A stretch of 15,634 nt of DNA from the NCBI GenBank assembly GCA_964605095.1, contig CAZSBS010000104.1, forward strand, positions 1 through 15,634. Reading direction: 5' to 3'. The stretch comes from JAUWQU01 sp964605095. Lineage in GTDB: Bacteria; Planctomycetota; Phycisphaerae; SM23-33. This document shows, piece by piece, positions 1-9,132 of the stretch. Position 1 is the first letter of the stretch. Every line of letters starts with the position of its first letter. The translations under genes and the position numbers were made by a program. The notes beneath the pieces are model-generated. The model made no database searches and was not told the origin of the DNA. It saw nothing but the letters and a program-made list of their open reading frames with translations.

Positions 1-1654
1 CAAGATCAACCAGATGGAGATGGGCGACATGCCGGACTTCGGCCCACCCGTCCAGGCCGCGTACAACGCCCTCAAGGCCGCCAAGGCCGGGCAGAAGCAC
101 ATAATCATAATCTCCGATGGCGACCCGCAGATGCCCCCGCCCGCGCTGATAAACGCCGTCGTCAAGGAGAGGATCACCATTACGGGCGTGGCTGTGTTCC
201 CGCACGATCAGTCCCAGGTGCAAAGCCTCCAGGCCCTGGCCCGCTCTACCGGCGGGCGGTTCTACAACCCCAAGAACCCTGACGAACTGCCGAAGATTTT
301 CGTCAAGGAGGCCCAGGTCGTCAGGAGGTCGCTGATTATCGAGGACCCGTTCCAGCCGCGGATCGCCTCGGGCCTCAGCGACATCCTCCGCGGAGTAACC
401 GCCCTGCCGGTGCTGGACGGGCGGATCCTGACGGGACCCAAGGGCGGGCTCAGCGAGGTAGTCCTTGCCGCGCCCGACAAGGAGCCGCTGCTGGCGACCG
501 AGCAGGCGGGCCTGGGTCGCGTGGCTGCCTTCACCAGCAGCGCCGACAGCCGATGGGCGGGAAAATGGTTGGCATGGGGCGGCTTCGACCGCTTCTGGGA
601 GCAGACCGTCCGCTGGGCCGCCAAAAGCCCACAGGCGACAGACTGCGAGGCCTTCGCCGACATCCAAGGCCGCGACGTGACCCTCACCGTCGAGGCGGTC
701 CAGCCCGGCGGCCAGTTCGTCCAGTTCGCCAACATCGTCGGACAGGTTATCGCGCCGGACATGACCACCCGCCCGCTCGAACTGCGCCAGATCGGCCCGG
801 GCCAGTACCGCGCCAACTTCCAGGCCGACCAGGGCGGCAGCTTCCTGGTTAACCTACGATACCGACGGGCTGGCAATGGCGAAAAAGACCAGATCGTCCA
901 ATCCGTCGTCACCGTGCCATTCGCGCCGGAGTTCGAGGACCTCACCGACAACTCCGCCCTGATGGCGCAAGTCGCCGAGAGCACCGGTGGGCGGATACTC
1001 GACACCGACCCGCAAAAGGCCGATCTGTTCAGCCGGGCAGGACTCGTCAAGCCCCGCTCCGCCCTGCCACTGACCATCCCCCTGCTGCTGGCGTGGGTGG
1101 TGCTGTTCCTGGCCGACGTGGCCGTGAGGCGAATCTCCATCGACTTCGCCGCCATCGCGCGCCGCCTCGGCATCCGAACGGGCGAACTGGCGGGCGCTTC
1201 GGCCATTGCGGCCGCGGCTATCACACTCGGCGTGCTGGTCTGCATCGGCGTTCGGCCGGTGGAACTGGGACTGCTATGGCTTATCGCTATTACCGCCATG
1301 CTGCTTGCTGCCGCGGCCGGCTGGCTGCTCCGCGGGATGATCTTCTCCCGCGCGATCCCCGCCGCTGCGGATGCGACGCTGGCGGCGCTCAAGGCCAGGC
1401 GGCAGTCCGTCCAGCAGCAACTCAAGGCCGAGGGGCGACAGCAGGAGGTCACGCGGCGTTTCACGGCCCCAAAGGGCGCGGCAACCGAACTGCCCGAGCC
1501 GGACGTCGCCAAGCCGCCGCCCTCGCACCGCCCGCCCCCGCTGCCTGAACCGAAGAAACCCCAGCCCCCCCCGGCCGGCCAGGAAACGCACGTCAGCCGG
1601 CTGCTCGACGCAAAACGCCGCGCAAAGGGACAGGGCAAGGATACGAAACAGTAA
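1..1654 (+). CDS. VWA / glutamine-amidotransferase-like membrane protein, 3' part (5' end outside window)
   Basis: The reading frame is open from base 2 to a TAA at 1652-1654 (550 visible residues). The ATG at 14 lies inside a domain, so the true start is probably upstream of the window. The fragment begins within a von Willebrand A domain: the strand IIIISDGD (about bases 107-124) is followed by GGRFYNPKNPDELPKIF (about 251-301), typical of VWA domains in large planctomycete membrane proteins. A segment ending GLGRVAAFTSSADSRW (about 508-556) matches the end of the amidotransferase-like domain of such proteins. A beta-rich region follows, then three predicted membrane helices (about 1066-1125, 1190-1250 and 1255-1330) and a charged, proline-rich cytoplasmic tail. 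No catalytic function is inferred. It sits 18 bases before the MoxR gene, so it probably belongs to the same transcript and may be a MoxR client. The family assignment is good; the role is inferred. Confidence 0.82.
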   Translation, partial: KINQMEMGDMPDFGPPVQAAYNALKAAKAGQKHIIIISDGDPQMPPPALINAVVKERITITGVAVFPHDQSQVQSLQALARSTGGRFYNPKNPDELPKIFVKEAQVVRRSLIIEDPFQPRIASGLSDILRGVTALPVLDGRILTGPKGGLSEVVLAAPDKEPLLATEQAGLGRVAAFTSSADSRWAGKWLAWGGFDRFWEQTVRWAAKSPQATDCEAFADIQGRDVTLTVEAVQPGGQFVQFANIVGQVIAPDMTTRPLELRQIGPGQYRANFQADQGGSFLVNLRYRRAGNGEKDQIVQSVVTVPFAPEFEDLTDNSALMAQVAESTGGRILDTDPQKADLFSRAGLVKPRSALPLTIPLLLAWVVLFLADVAVRRISIDFAAIARRLGIRTGELAGASAIAAAAITLGVLVCIGVRPVELGLLWLIAITAMLLAAAAGWLLRGMIFSRAIPAAADATLAALKARRQSVQQQLKAEGRQQEVTRRFTAPKGAATELPEPDVAKPPPSHRPPPLPEPKKPQPPPAGQETHVSRLLDAKRRAKGQGKDTKQ

Positions 1655-1672
1655 GGACAGCAAGGAGAGAAC

Positions 1673-2694
<1,022 letters not shown>

Positions 2695-2695
<1 letters not shown>

Positions 2696-3612
2696 TGACG
2701 GATACGCCAGGAACATCCTCGTCGCCAAGACGCCTGTCGGACCTGCTGGACAGCAAGTTCATGGCCAGGCTCGACGCGCTGGACATCGTCAGCCGCAAGA
2801 TCCTCCAGGGCAGGCTCCAGGGCGAGAAACGCAGCAAGCGACGCGGCAGCGGCGCCGAGTTCGCCGACCACCGGCCTTACGTCTCCGGCGACGACCTGCG
2901 GTTCGTGGACTGGAACATCTACGGGCGCCTCGAACAGTTGTTCCTCAAGATATTCCTCGTCGAGCAGGACCTCAGCGTGCATGTGGTGCTGGACGTCAGC
3001 GCTTCGTCGGCCACCGGCGAGCCGCCCAAGGCCCTGGCCATCAAACGCCTCGGCGCGGCCCTGGCGTACGTGGCCATGGTAAACAACAGCCGAGTGACCA
3101 TCAGCCTGTTCGCCGACGGTGTCGTCGGGCAACTGCCGAACATGCGAGGACGCAACTACATCGGCAGGATGGCGGACTTCCTGCTGAATGCCGACTGCCA
3201 AGGCCCGAGCAACTTCGCCAAGGCTTGTCGGCAGATCACCGCCGGGCGGACCGGGGCCGGCGTGATGATCGTCGTGTCGGATTTCTTCTTCAAGGAAGGC
3301 TACGATGAGGCCCTTCGCCGGCTGATAAGCCGCCACTACGACCTGTACTGCATCCACATGCTATGCCCACAGGAAATCTCGCCGCCGATGACGGGCGACC
3401 TGAAGCTCATCGACGTCGAGGACTTCGACGACGCGGAGATCACCATGTCGGCTGCCCTGCTGGATTACTACAAGAAAAACCTGGCCGCCTATTGCGGCGA
3501 ACTTCAGACGTTCTGCCGCAAGCGAGGGGCCACGTACGCGATGACGGACTCGTCCAAGCCCATCGAGCCGTTCATGCTGAATTACCTGCGGCGCCGGGGG
3601 CTGCTGAGGTGA
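2695..3612 (+). CDS. DUF58 domain protein (VWA-like MoxR partner)
   Basis: This 305-residue protein has the DUF58 hallmark FADHRPYVSGDDLRFVDW at about residues 55-73. A VWA-like fold follows, with DVSASS at 100-105 fitting the first metal-binding (MIDAS) motif DxSxS, and VSDFF near residue 195. No membrane segment is visible, so it is probably cytoplasmic or peripheral. DUF58 proteins nearly always sit beside moxR and are thought to be MoxR partners or substrates, but their biochemical role is unknown. The ATG overlaps the moxR stop by one base and has a short AAGG at 2687-2690, so translational coupling is likely. The C-terminus ends with an arginine-rich stretch directly before a polypurine intergenic tract. 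Family identification is firm; the function is not established. Confidence 0.93.
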
Positions 3613-3720
3613 AGAAGAAGTAAGAAGTAGGAAGGAAGAAGTAGGAAGGAAGGAAGGTAGGAAGGAAGGTAGGAAGGAAGGAAGAAGAAGCAGAAAGAAG
3701 AAGAAACAAGAAGCGTGAAG
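3613..3720 (+). repeat. GGAA/GAAG polypurine low-complexity tract
   Basis: About 105 bases directly after the DUF58 stop consist almost only of A and G on the + strand. They are built from GAAG and GGAA units, with a recurring TAGGAAGGAAGG block around 3658-3690. The few interruptions are mostly T in TAG/TAA. The block has near-mirror symmetry, a known prerequisite for triplex DNA. No convincing gene lies here; the reverse-strand reading frame encodes only Leu/Phe/Ser/Pro/Tyr-rich low-complexity peptide. It looks like an expanded microsatellite inside an otherwise compact operon. Confidence 0.85.
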
Positions 3721-3755
3721 TGGGTGGAAGGAATCACGAGAAGGAACTCTTGAAG

Positions 3756-3777
3756 CCCAGGGATAGCAATCCCTGGG
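3756..3777 (+). repeat. 9-bp hairpin upstream of the BatA-like gene
   Basis: CCCAGGGAT (3756-3764) and ATCCCTGGG (3769-3777) form a perfect 9-bp inverted repeat around the 4-base loop AGCA. No T-run follows, so it is not a classical intrinsic terminator. It lies 46 bases before the chosen start of the BatA-like gene, in the spacer that also holds the polypurine tract. It could be an mRNA stability or attenuation hairpin, or a copy of a dispersed palindromic repeat. Confidence 0.6.
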
Positions 3778-3823
3778 AGCATTGGCGTGCGAACGAGATC
3801 AGTTAGAGGAACCGGAACAGTCA

Positions 3824-5791
3824 ATGGAATGGTTGACACCACTTGTTGGAGCAATCGCGGCCGCGGCAGCGGTGCCGACGCTTGTGCTGCTGTACTTCCT
3901 GAAGCTCAAACGTCAGGAAGTGCCCGTCAGCTCGACGCTGCTGTGGAAGCGGGCGGTGCAGGACCTCCAGGTCAACGCCCCGTTCCAGCGGCTGAGGCGG
4001 AACATCCTGCTGCTGCTCCAGCTTCTGGCGCTTGTGGCGGTGCTCTTGGCGCTGGCCCAGCCGGTGCTTAGCCTGCGGGCCGGGCCGGGCAAGAGGCTCG
4101 TGCTGCTGCTGGACCGCTCGGCCAGCATGAACGCCGCCGACGCCCCCGGCGGCACCGCTCGCCTGGCCGAGGCGAAGAGGCAGGCCAAGGTCCTCATCGA
4201 GTCCATGCGGGGTCCGAGTCTGCTGGGACTCGGCAGCAAGGGCGACGAGGCGATGGTGCTCGCCTTCGACTCCCACGCCAAGGTCATGTGCAACTTCACG
4301 TCGAACAAGGCCCAACTCGCCGCAGCCATGGACGCCGTGACGCCGACCGACGGCGGCAGCGCCCTGGCCGAGGCGGTCACCGTCGCGCGGGCGTTCGCCC
4401 AGACCTCCGGCGTCAGCGAAAACAACCGATCTGCCGCTTCCCCTGCACAGCTTGAATTGTTCAGCGACGGGCGGATCGAAGACCTCGCCGGCCTGTCGCT
4501 GGCGCCCGGCGAGCTTCAGTTCCACCGCCTGGGCAGCTCCCGCGACAACGTCGCCGTCATCGCCATGCAGGCCCGCAGGTCGTACGACAACGCCGACGAG
4601 GTCCACGTCTTCGCAACGCTTGCCAATTACGGGGACAAGCCCGCCGACTGCGACGTGCAGCTTTCCATCGACTCCATGGTGCGGTCCGTGCGCCGCGCCA
4701 CCGTGCCGCCAACCACGCCGGCCGACGGCGATAAGCCCGAGACGATCGGCAAGACCTCGCTGTCGTTCACGCTGACCCACGCCAGCAAGGGCGTCGTGGA
4801 GGTCCGCCAACTCCGCAAGGACGCCCTGGCCGGCGACGACGCGGCCTGGACGATCCTGCCGCCCCCGCGGAAGCTAAGCGCCCTGCTTGTTACGAAGGGC
4901 AACGCCCCGCTGGAGATCGCGCTTAAGGCCTGTTCCCTGGCCCGGCTGGATATTGTGAACCCCGCCGCCTTCGACGCGGTTATCGCCAACGACGCCCCTG
5001 CCCCGCCCTACGACCTGATAGTCCTGGACGGACACGCCCCGGCGAAACTGCCGCGCGGGCGGTACCTGATCTTCGGCTCGCCCCCGCCGGATATCGACGT
5101 GCAGACCGCCAGCCTGCTCAAGGATCAGTTCATCGTCGACTGGCGCGGGCGGCACCCGGTGCTTCAGTTCGTCAACCTCAACGAAATGTACGTCGCCGAG
5201 GCGGTGAACATGAAGCTGCCTCGCGACGCATCCGTGCTTGCGGAGTTCGCCTCCAGCCCAGCCATCGCGGTCGTCCGGCGGCGCGGAGGCGCCTTCCTGC
5301 TGGTGGGTTTCGACGTGCTTGCCACGCGCTGGCCCCTGGAGTCGAGCTTCGTGATGTTCTGCTACAACGCGGCTAACTTCATGGGCACCGAGGCCGGGCG
5401 GGAAAAACCGACGGACATGAAGGTCGGCGAGGCCATCGCCATCCAATCCGACGGCCAGCCTTTTGCAACGCTCACCCGCCCCGACGGCGCCACCGAGCGT
5501 CTCGCGGGCGAGGCTTCCGGCGCGTTCCGCTACCCCGCCACCGACCGGGTGGGCGTGTACCGGATCGACTCGCCGGGCCGCCCCGCGACGCTGCTGGCGG
5601 TAAACCTGCTGGACGAGGTCGAGAGCAACATAGCGCCGTCGAATCAGATAGTCCTGGCCACCGGCCCGGTCAAGGCGATGACGACTGCCCCCAGGCGGAC
5701 AAACCAGGACCTCTGGCCATACCTGGCTTTAGCGGCCTTGGCGCTGGTATGTCTGGAGTGGATAGTGTATAACTCAAAAGCGCGACTGTGA
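3824..5791 (+). CDS. BatA-like VWA domain membrane protein
   Basis: From the ATG at 3824 this encodes 655 residues. The N-terminus is a BatA-type domain with a membrane helix at about residues 4-25 (ending LLYFLKLKR) and a second at about 62-80. A VWA domain follows with a full MIDAS set: DRSAS at 97-101, Thr near 173-175 in TPTDGGSAL, and SDG with D215. The long middle part is beta-rich and extracytoplasmic. The ending NLLDEVESNI, then a membrane helix at about 633-651 and a short basic tail, is characteristic of planctomycete BatA-like proteins. ATG 3824 was chosen over the in-frame TTG at 3782 because the BatA domain begins exactly there; AGAGGA at 3805-3810 is a distant ribosome site. It is a likely MoxR client, with its VWA domain binding metal and a protein ligand. 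Its last codons overlap an alternative GTG start for the next gene. Confidence 0.92.
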   Translation: MEWLTPLVGAIAAAAAVPTLVLLYFLKLKRQEVPVSSTLLWKRAVQDLQVNAPFQRLRRNILLLLQLLALVAVLLALAQPVLSLRAGPGKRLVLLLDRSASMNAADAPGGTARLAEAKRQAKVLIESMRGPSLLGLGSKGDEAMVLAFDSHAKVMCNFTSNKAQLAAAMDAVTPTDGGSALAEAVTVARAFAQTSGVSENNRSAASPAQLELFSDGRIEDLAGLSLAPGELQFHRLGSSRDNVAVIAMQARRSYDNADEVHVFATLANYGDKPADCDVQLSIDSMVRSVRRATVPPTTPADGDKPETIGKTSLSFTLTHASKGVVEVRQLRKDALAGDDAAWTILPPPRKLSALLVTKGNAPLEIALKACSLARLDIVNPAAFDAVIANDAPAPPYDLIVLDGHAPAKLPRGRYLIFGSPPPDIDVQTASLLKDQFIVDWRGRHPVLQFVNLNEMYVAEAVNMKLPRDASVLAEFASSPAIAVVRRRGGAFLLVGFDVLATRWPLESSFVMFCYNAANFMGTEAGREKPTDMKVGEAIAIQSDGQPFATLTRPDGATERLAGEASGAFRYPATDRVGVYRIDSPGRPATLLAVNLLDEVESNIAPSNQIVLATGPVKAMTTAPRRTNQDLWPYLALAALALVCLEWIVYNSKARL

Positions 5792-5826
5792 CGGGACAGA
5801 CCGCACGGGGAAGCGGAGAACTTTTC

Positions 5827-7947
5827 ATGTTCATACGAACGGGAATCAAACTTCTTAGCCTGGCGTGCCTGATGTGCCTGGCGGTACAGGTCCCCACGGC
5901 GCAGGGCCAGGACGGCAAGGACAAGAAGAAGAAGGAAATGAACGTCGACTTCAGCGTCGGCTGGGACGGATGCTACCGGCCTAGGGAGTGGACGCCGATC
6001 ACCGTCGGGATCACCACGCCATTCGAGAAACCGGTGGACTGCGTGGTTCGTTTCTCGGCCGCGCAGGACAGCCTCAATAACATGGACATTTCGCGGCGCG
6101 AGGTGCTCATGCCCGGCCTGCCGAAGCAGATCCCGCTCGTGGCTCGCCTGAATTACGCCGTCAACTCCGCGACGCTGACGATCACGGGGACGGACAGCCC
6201 GCTATTCTGGTCGCGAACATACGAACTGTGGAACCAGTCCGGCGGCAGTCGCCCGCTGACGACGGTCCAGCACTGGGAGGCGCTCATCGGCGTTACGGGC
6301 AGCCAGGGCGCGTCGATAATGCAGGTGCAGCAGGCGTGCGTTTCGCGGCGACAGACGAGCCAGGGCAGCAAGCATGGTAACAACCAGGGCCGAGTTTACA
6401 CCCGCTACCGCTTTCAGCGCCTGCTTCCCGCGGACTGGACAGGCTACGCCAGCCTGGACCTGCTGGTGCTTTACGACCCCGACTGGCTTGAACTGACGGA
6501 CCACCAGCAGCGGGCCATCGCCCAGTACGTCTCCAACGGAGGCAGCGTGCTTATGGTGCTCGGCGCCAAGCCCCTGCCGGCAGGCAGCCTGCTGGCCAGG
6601 ATGCTGCCGCTGGGCATCGGCGACCCGAAGGAAATCCAGCTTGCCCGCCAGGATTTGTTGAAGTGGAACTGCCGCGATCCGAAAACCGACAGGGTCCCCT
6701 GCTGGCGGGCGGCGCTAGACGCCAACGCCCCCGGCTGGGTTATCGACAACGACACGAACGGCAACGCGATCTTCGCATCCGGGCCGGTGGGGTTCGGAAA
6801 GGCCGGCGTCCTGCTGTTCGACCCCGCCCAGCTAGGCTGCCGCCAGGGCAAGGACCTCGCCAACTTCTGGGTGCCGCAAATGGCCCCGCTGTTGAATCAG
6901 CGCCAGATCACTCTCAGCAACAACCCCGATAACAACGACAACGACTACCGCTACGACTACGACCTGGGCCCCGAAGGCGACGCCTCAAAGGCGGTGCTGG
7001 AGTACCTCTACTCCGTCGAGCAACTCAAGCCGATTCACATCGGCTGGGTCGTGCTGGTCCTTGCAAGCCTGGCCGTGCTGATTGGGCCGGTGGATTATCT
7101 CGTTCTCAAGGCCGCCGGCCGGCTTACGTGGACCTGGGCGACCAGCACAGCGTGCATCGCCGTGTTCTCCGTCGGAGCGTACTACGGCGTGGAGTATCTC
7201 CGCGCCGGCGAGCTCCAGGCGAGGCTCGTCTCGGTGGTCGACGCGGTTGACGGCGCCAACAGCGTCTGGGCCACGCGATACCTCGGCATATTCGCACCGC
7301 ACAGCGACGATTACAGCCTGGCGGGCGTGGACCGCGAGCAGTGGTGGGCGGGAATAGCCCCGGAACGCGACAGAGAGATATCCCGCTACAACGAAACGAC
7401 TACCTCGCGGACAATCTACTGCCAACAGCACATTGACGGCGGAAGCGTGCCCGTTTCCGTGCCCATCAACATCTGGTCCATGCAGTCGCTGATCTGCGAA
7501 TCGCGGCTGGCCAAGGCGCCTTTTGCCGCCACGGCAAAGCAGATGCCCGGCGGGCAGTGGACGATCACTGTGAAGAACACCGGGCCCGCGACGATCGCCC
7601 GTTGCTACGCCCGCGTGGGCTCGCGCGAGGTTGTTCAGTGCGGCAGCGTCCCGCCCGGCAAGACCGGCGAATTCACGGGTCGCACCACACCCTGGCAGCC
7701 GGGCGGCAGTACGGAGCTTCGGACTAGATCCCTAGGTTTGGGATCCGGTTTCCTGAACGAAGCCTCGCTTGCCCAGGGCTCATCACATCGAAGCGAGGCG
7801 ATCGAGTCGTACCTCAAGGGCGGGGCGGTGGTCGTCTGTGCCGAGTACGACGACGCGCCCGTGCCGTTTGACATCGAAGGCAAAAGCTGCCGGTTCCAGC
7901 ACACCCTGCTGGCGAGGCTGGTGGTGTTCCCGGAAGGGAGGAAATAG
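5827..7947 (+). CDS. Membrane-anchored protein with non-catalytic amidotransferase-like domain
   Basis: This 706-residue protein begins with a clear signal peptide (about residues 1-28: basic start, hydrophobic core, then TAQGQ). An N-terminal beta domain precedes a class-I-amidotransferase-like fold (about 200-340), seen in LLVLYDPDWLELTDHQQ and YVSNGGSVLMVLG. A cysteine nucleophile elbow is not visible, so catalysis is unlikely. Two membrane helices (about 406-428 and 437-455) flank GPVDYLVLKAAGRLTWTW, a motif common in planctomycete homologues, and a beta-rich C-terminal domain of about 250 residues follows. The start at ATG 5827 is supported by GGAG at 5815-5818 and by the signal peptide. 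A GTG at 5788 overlapping the previous stop is the alternative. It lies between the VWA gene and the ABC ATPase, so a periplasmic scaffold role for the exporter is plausible. Confidence 0.82.
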   Translation: MFIRTGIKLLSLACLMCLAVQVPTAQGQDGKDKKKKEMNVDFSVGWDGCYRPREWTPITVGITTPFEKPVDCVVRFSAAQDSLNNMDISRREVLMPGLPKQIPLVARLNYAVNSATLTITGTDSPLFWSRTYELWNQSGGSRPLTTVQHWEALIGVTGSQGASIMQVQQACVSRRQTSQGSKHGNNQGRVYTRYRFQRLLPADWTGYASLDLLVLYDPDWLELTDHQQRAIAQYVSNGGSVLMVLGAKPLPAGSLLARMLPLGIGDPKEIQLARQDLLKWNCRDPKTDRVPCWRAALDANAPGWVIDNDTNGNAIFASGPVGFGKAGVLLFDPAQLGCRQGKDLANFWVPQMAPLLNQRQITLSNNPDNNDNDYRYDYDLGPEGDASKAVLEYLYSVEQLKPIHIGWVVLVLASLAVLIGPVDYLVLKAAGRLTWTWATSTACIAVFSVGAYYGVEYLRAGELQARLVSVVDAVDGANSVWATRYLGIFAPHSDDYSLAGVDREQWWAGIAPERDREISRYNETTTSRTIYCQQHIDGGSVPVSVPINIWSMQSLICESRLAKAPFAATAKQMPGGQWTITVKNTGPATIARCYARVGSREVVQCGSVPPGKTGEFTGRTTPWQPGGSTELRTRSLGLGSGFLNEASLAQGSSHRSEAIESYLKGGAVVVCAEYDDAPVPFDIEGKSCRFQHTLLARLVVFPEGRK

Positions 7948-7951
7948 GACC

Positions 7952-8884
7952 ATGGCGATGATCGAGACGAAAGGCCTGACCAAGTATTACGGCCCTTTGG
8001 CGGCCCTGACGGACCTGAACCTCCAGATCAACGAGGGGGACATTTTCGGGTTCATCGGCCCCAACGGGGCGGGCAAGACCACGACGATGCGGATTTTGGC
8101 GACGCTGCTGGAGCCCACGCGCGGGCAGGGGTTCATCAACGGCATGGAGGTCGGCGCCAACGGGCTGAAGGTTCGCCGCATGGTCGGATACATGCCGGAC
8201 TTCATGGGCGTCTACGACGACCTGAAGGTCTACGAGTACCTCGAGTTCTTCGCCGCGGCCTTCGGGCTGGACCGCGCCAAGCGCAAGGCGATCATCGGCG
8301 ACGTGCTGGAGCTGACGGACCTGACGGTCAAGCGGTCCTCGCCGGTAGATGGGCTTTCCCGCGGCATGCAGCAGCGGCTCCAGCTTGCCCGCGTGCTCAT
8401 CCACGACCCGAAGGTGTTGATCCTGGACGAGCCGGCAAGCGGCCTGGACCCGCGGGCGAGGATCGAGATACGCGAGTTGCTCCGCGAGCTCAAGAAGATG
8501 GGCAAGACCATCATGATCTCCAGCCACATCCTCTCGGAGCTGGAGGAGATGTGCGACAACGTGGGCATAATCGAACGCGGCAGGCTGATCTTCAGCGGCA
8601 CGATGGCGGAGATTTCCGCGCGGATGGGGCTTAGCCTCAAGGTCCGGGTGCGCGTGGTTGGCGACCCCGCCGCCGCGGCGGATATCCTTCGCTCCCTGCC
8701 GCAGGTAACCGACGTCCAACTCGCCGGCGACGGCTTCGACGTGACGCTCGCCGACGGCGAGGGCGGCGACGGGATCATCGCACGCACGCTCGTTCGCGCC
8801 AACATCGACGTGGTCGCCATCGTGCCCAAGCAGCTCAAACTCGACGACGCGTTCCTGCAACTCACAAAAGGAATCGTGCAGTGA
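7952..8884 (+). CDS. ABC transporter ATP-binding protein (ABC-2 exporter type)
   Basis: This 310-residue protein is the ATPase of an ABC-2 type exporter (DrrA/CcmA-like class). Visible motifs are Walker A GPNGAGKTT (36-44), signature LSRGM (135-139), Walker B VLILDEP (155-161, with E160) and the switch histidine H192 in ISSHI. A C-terminal domain of about 90 residues, common in this class, follows. The usual Q-loop glutamine appears replaced by Asp in GYMPDFMGVYDD, which I recall as frequent in related planctomycete ATPases. The ATG at 7952 follows AGGGAGG at about 7935-7941 and lies 4 bases after the previous stop; upstream in-frame codons overlap that gene and do not extend the domain. Its permease partner is the next gene, after an unusual 248-base spacer. 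The transported substrate is unknown. Confidence 0.95.
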   Translation: MAMIETKGLTKYYGPLAALTDLNLQINEGDIFGFIGPNGAGKTTTMRILATLLEPTRGQGFINGMEVGANGLKVRRMVGYMPDFMGVYDDLKVYEYLEFFAAAFGLDRAKRKAIIGDVLELTDLTVKRSSPVDGLSRGMQQRLQLARVLIHDPKVLILDEPASGLDPRARIEIRELLRELKKMGKTIMISSHILSELEEMCDNVGIIERGRLIFSGTMAEISARMGLSLKVRVRVVGDPAAAADILRSLPQVTDVQLAGDGFDVTLADGEGGDGIIARTLVRANIDVVAIVPKQLKLDDAFLQLTKGIVQ

Positions 8885-8980
8885 GGACAGCGGTAACCAG
8901 TAGCCCGTATCCGGTAGCCGGGAAAGGAAAACGGCGGAACCGGGAACACGGACAAGAAATAGGGTGCCGTGGTTTGCGGA

Positions 8981-8993
8981 GTCGCGAAGCGAC
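8981..8993. repeat. Small palindrome GTCGC-GAA-GCGAC
   Basis: GTCGC (8981-8985) and GCGAC (8989-8993) form a perfect 5-bp stem with a GAA loop, two bases before the larger inverted repeat at 8996-9030. Together they resemble one compact multi-hairpin element, possibly a REP-like repeat. Confidence 0.5.
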
Positions 8994-8995
8994 AT

Positions 8996-9030
8996 AGCAA
9001 CCACGTCTTTCGGGTCGGCACGTGGTTGCT
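8996..9030. repeat. 11-bp inverted repeat, AGCAACCACGT arms
   Basis: AGCAACCACGT (8996-9006) and ACGTGGTTGCT (9020-9030) are perfect reverse complements around a 13-base loop. A third related copy, CGTGGTTTGC at 8968-8977, differs from the right arm by one extra T and could pair with the left arm instead, giving two alternative hairpins. No T-run follows, so it is not a standard terminator. It may be a dispersed palindromic element or an mRNA-processing structure between ATPase and permease. Confidence 0.6.
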
Positions 9031-9132
9031 GGCTACTCAACGGATTTGTAATGAGGTCTTGGTTCAGGAACAGGCGCACATGAACCTTCGGTTCATCCGA
9101 TTACCTTCTCTTTCGGAACAGAAGATAGAGTC

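Larger units (their letters stand above)
8885..9132. other. 248-base intergenic spacer with palindromes
   Basis: This gap splits the ABC ATPase from its permease, although neighbouring operon genes are almost touching. I see no convincing gene in it. A 60-residue open frame at 8969-9151 overlaps the permease start out of frame and is rejected. The first part is GTAGCC-rich: AGTAGCC and GGTAGCC occur about a dozen bases apart near 8899-8920. The centre holds two hairpins, listed separately. A 7-bp hairpin, ATGAACC/GGTTCAT with a 3-base loop, lies at 9080-9096, in the leader of the permease gene. Confidence 0.7.

Noticed and set aside
3613..3720. Possible CRISPR array in the GGAA repeats
   Set aside because: Units are 4-12 bases with no spacers of constant length and no cas genes nearby; it is a microsatellite.
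3782..3823. TTG start at 3782 for the BatA-like protein
   Set aside because: It adds 14 charged residues before the BatA domain with no good ribosome site.
3582..3854. A 90-residue - strand frame rich in Leu, Phe, Ser, Tyr and Pro
   Set aside because: Its apparent membrane-like character is only the translation of the polypurine repeat's complement.
5788..5826. GTG start at 5788 for the amidotransferase-like protein
   Set aside because: It overlaps the previous stop, but it would place 13 polar residues before a clean signal peptide; ATG 5827 has a well-spaced GGAG.
7814..9079. A 421-residue - strand open frame spanning the ABC ATPase and the spacer
   Set aside because: It mirrors the ATPase gene, whose motifs are unmistakable on the + strand, and has no domain or ribosome site.
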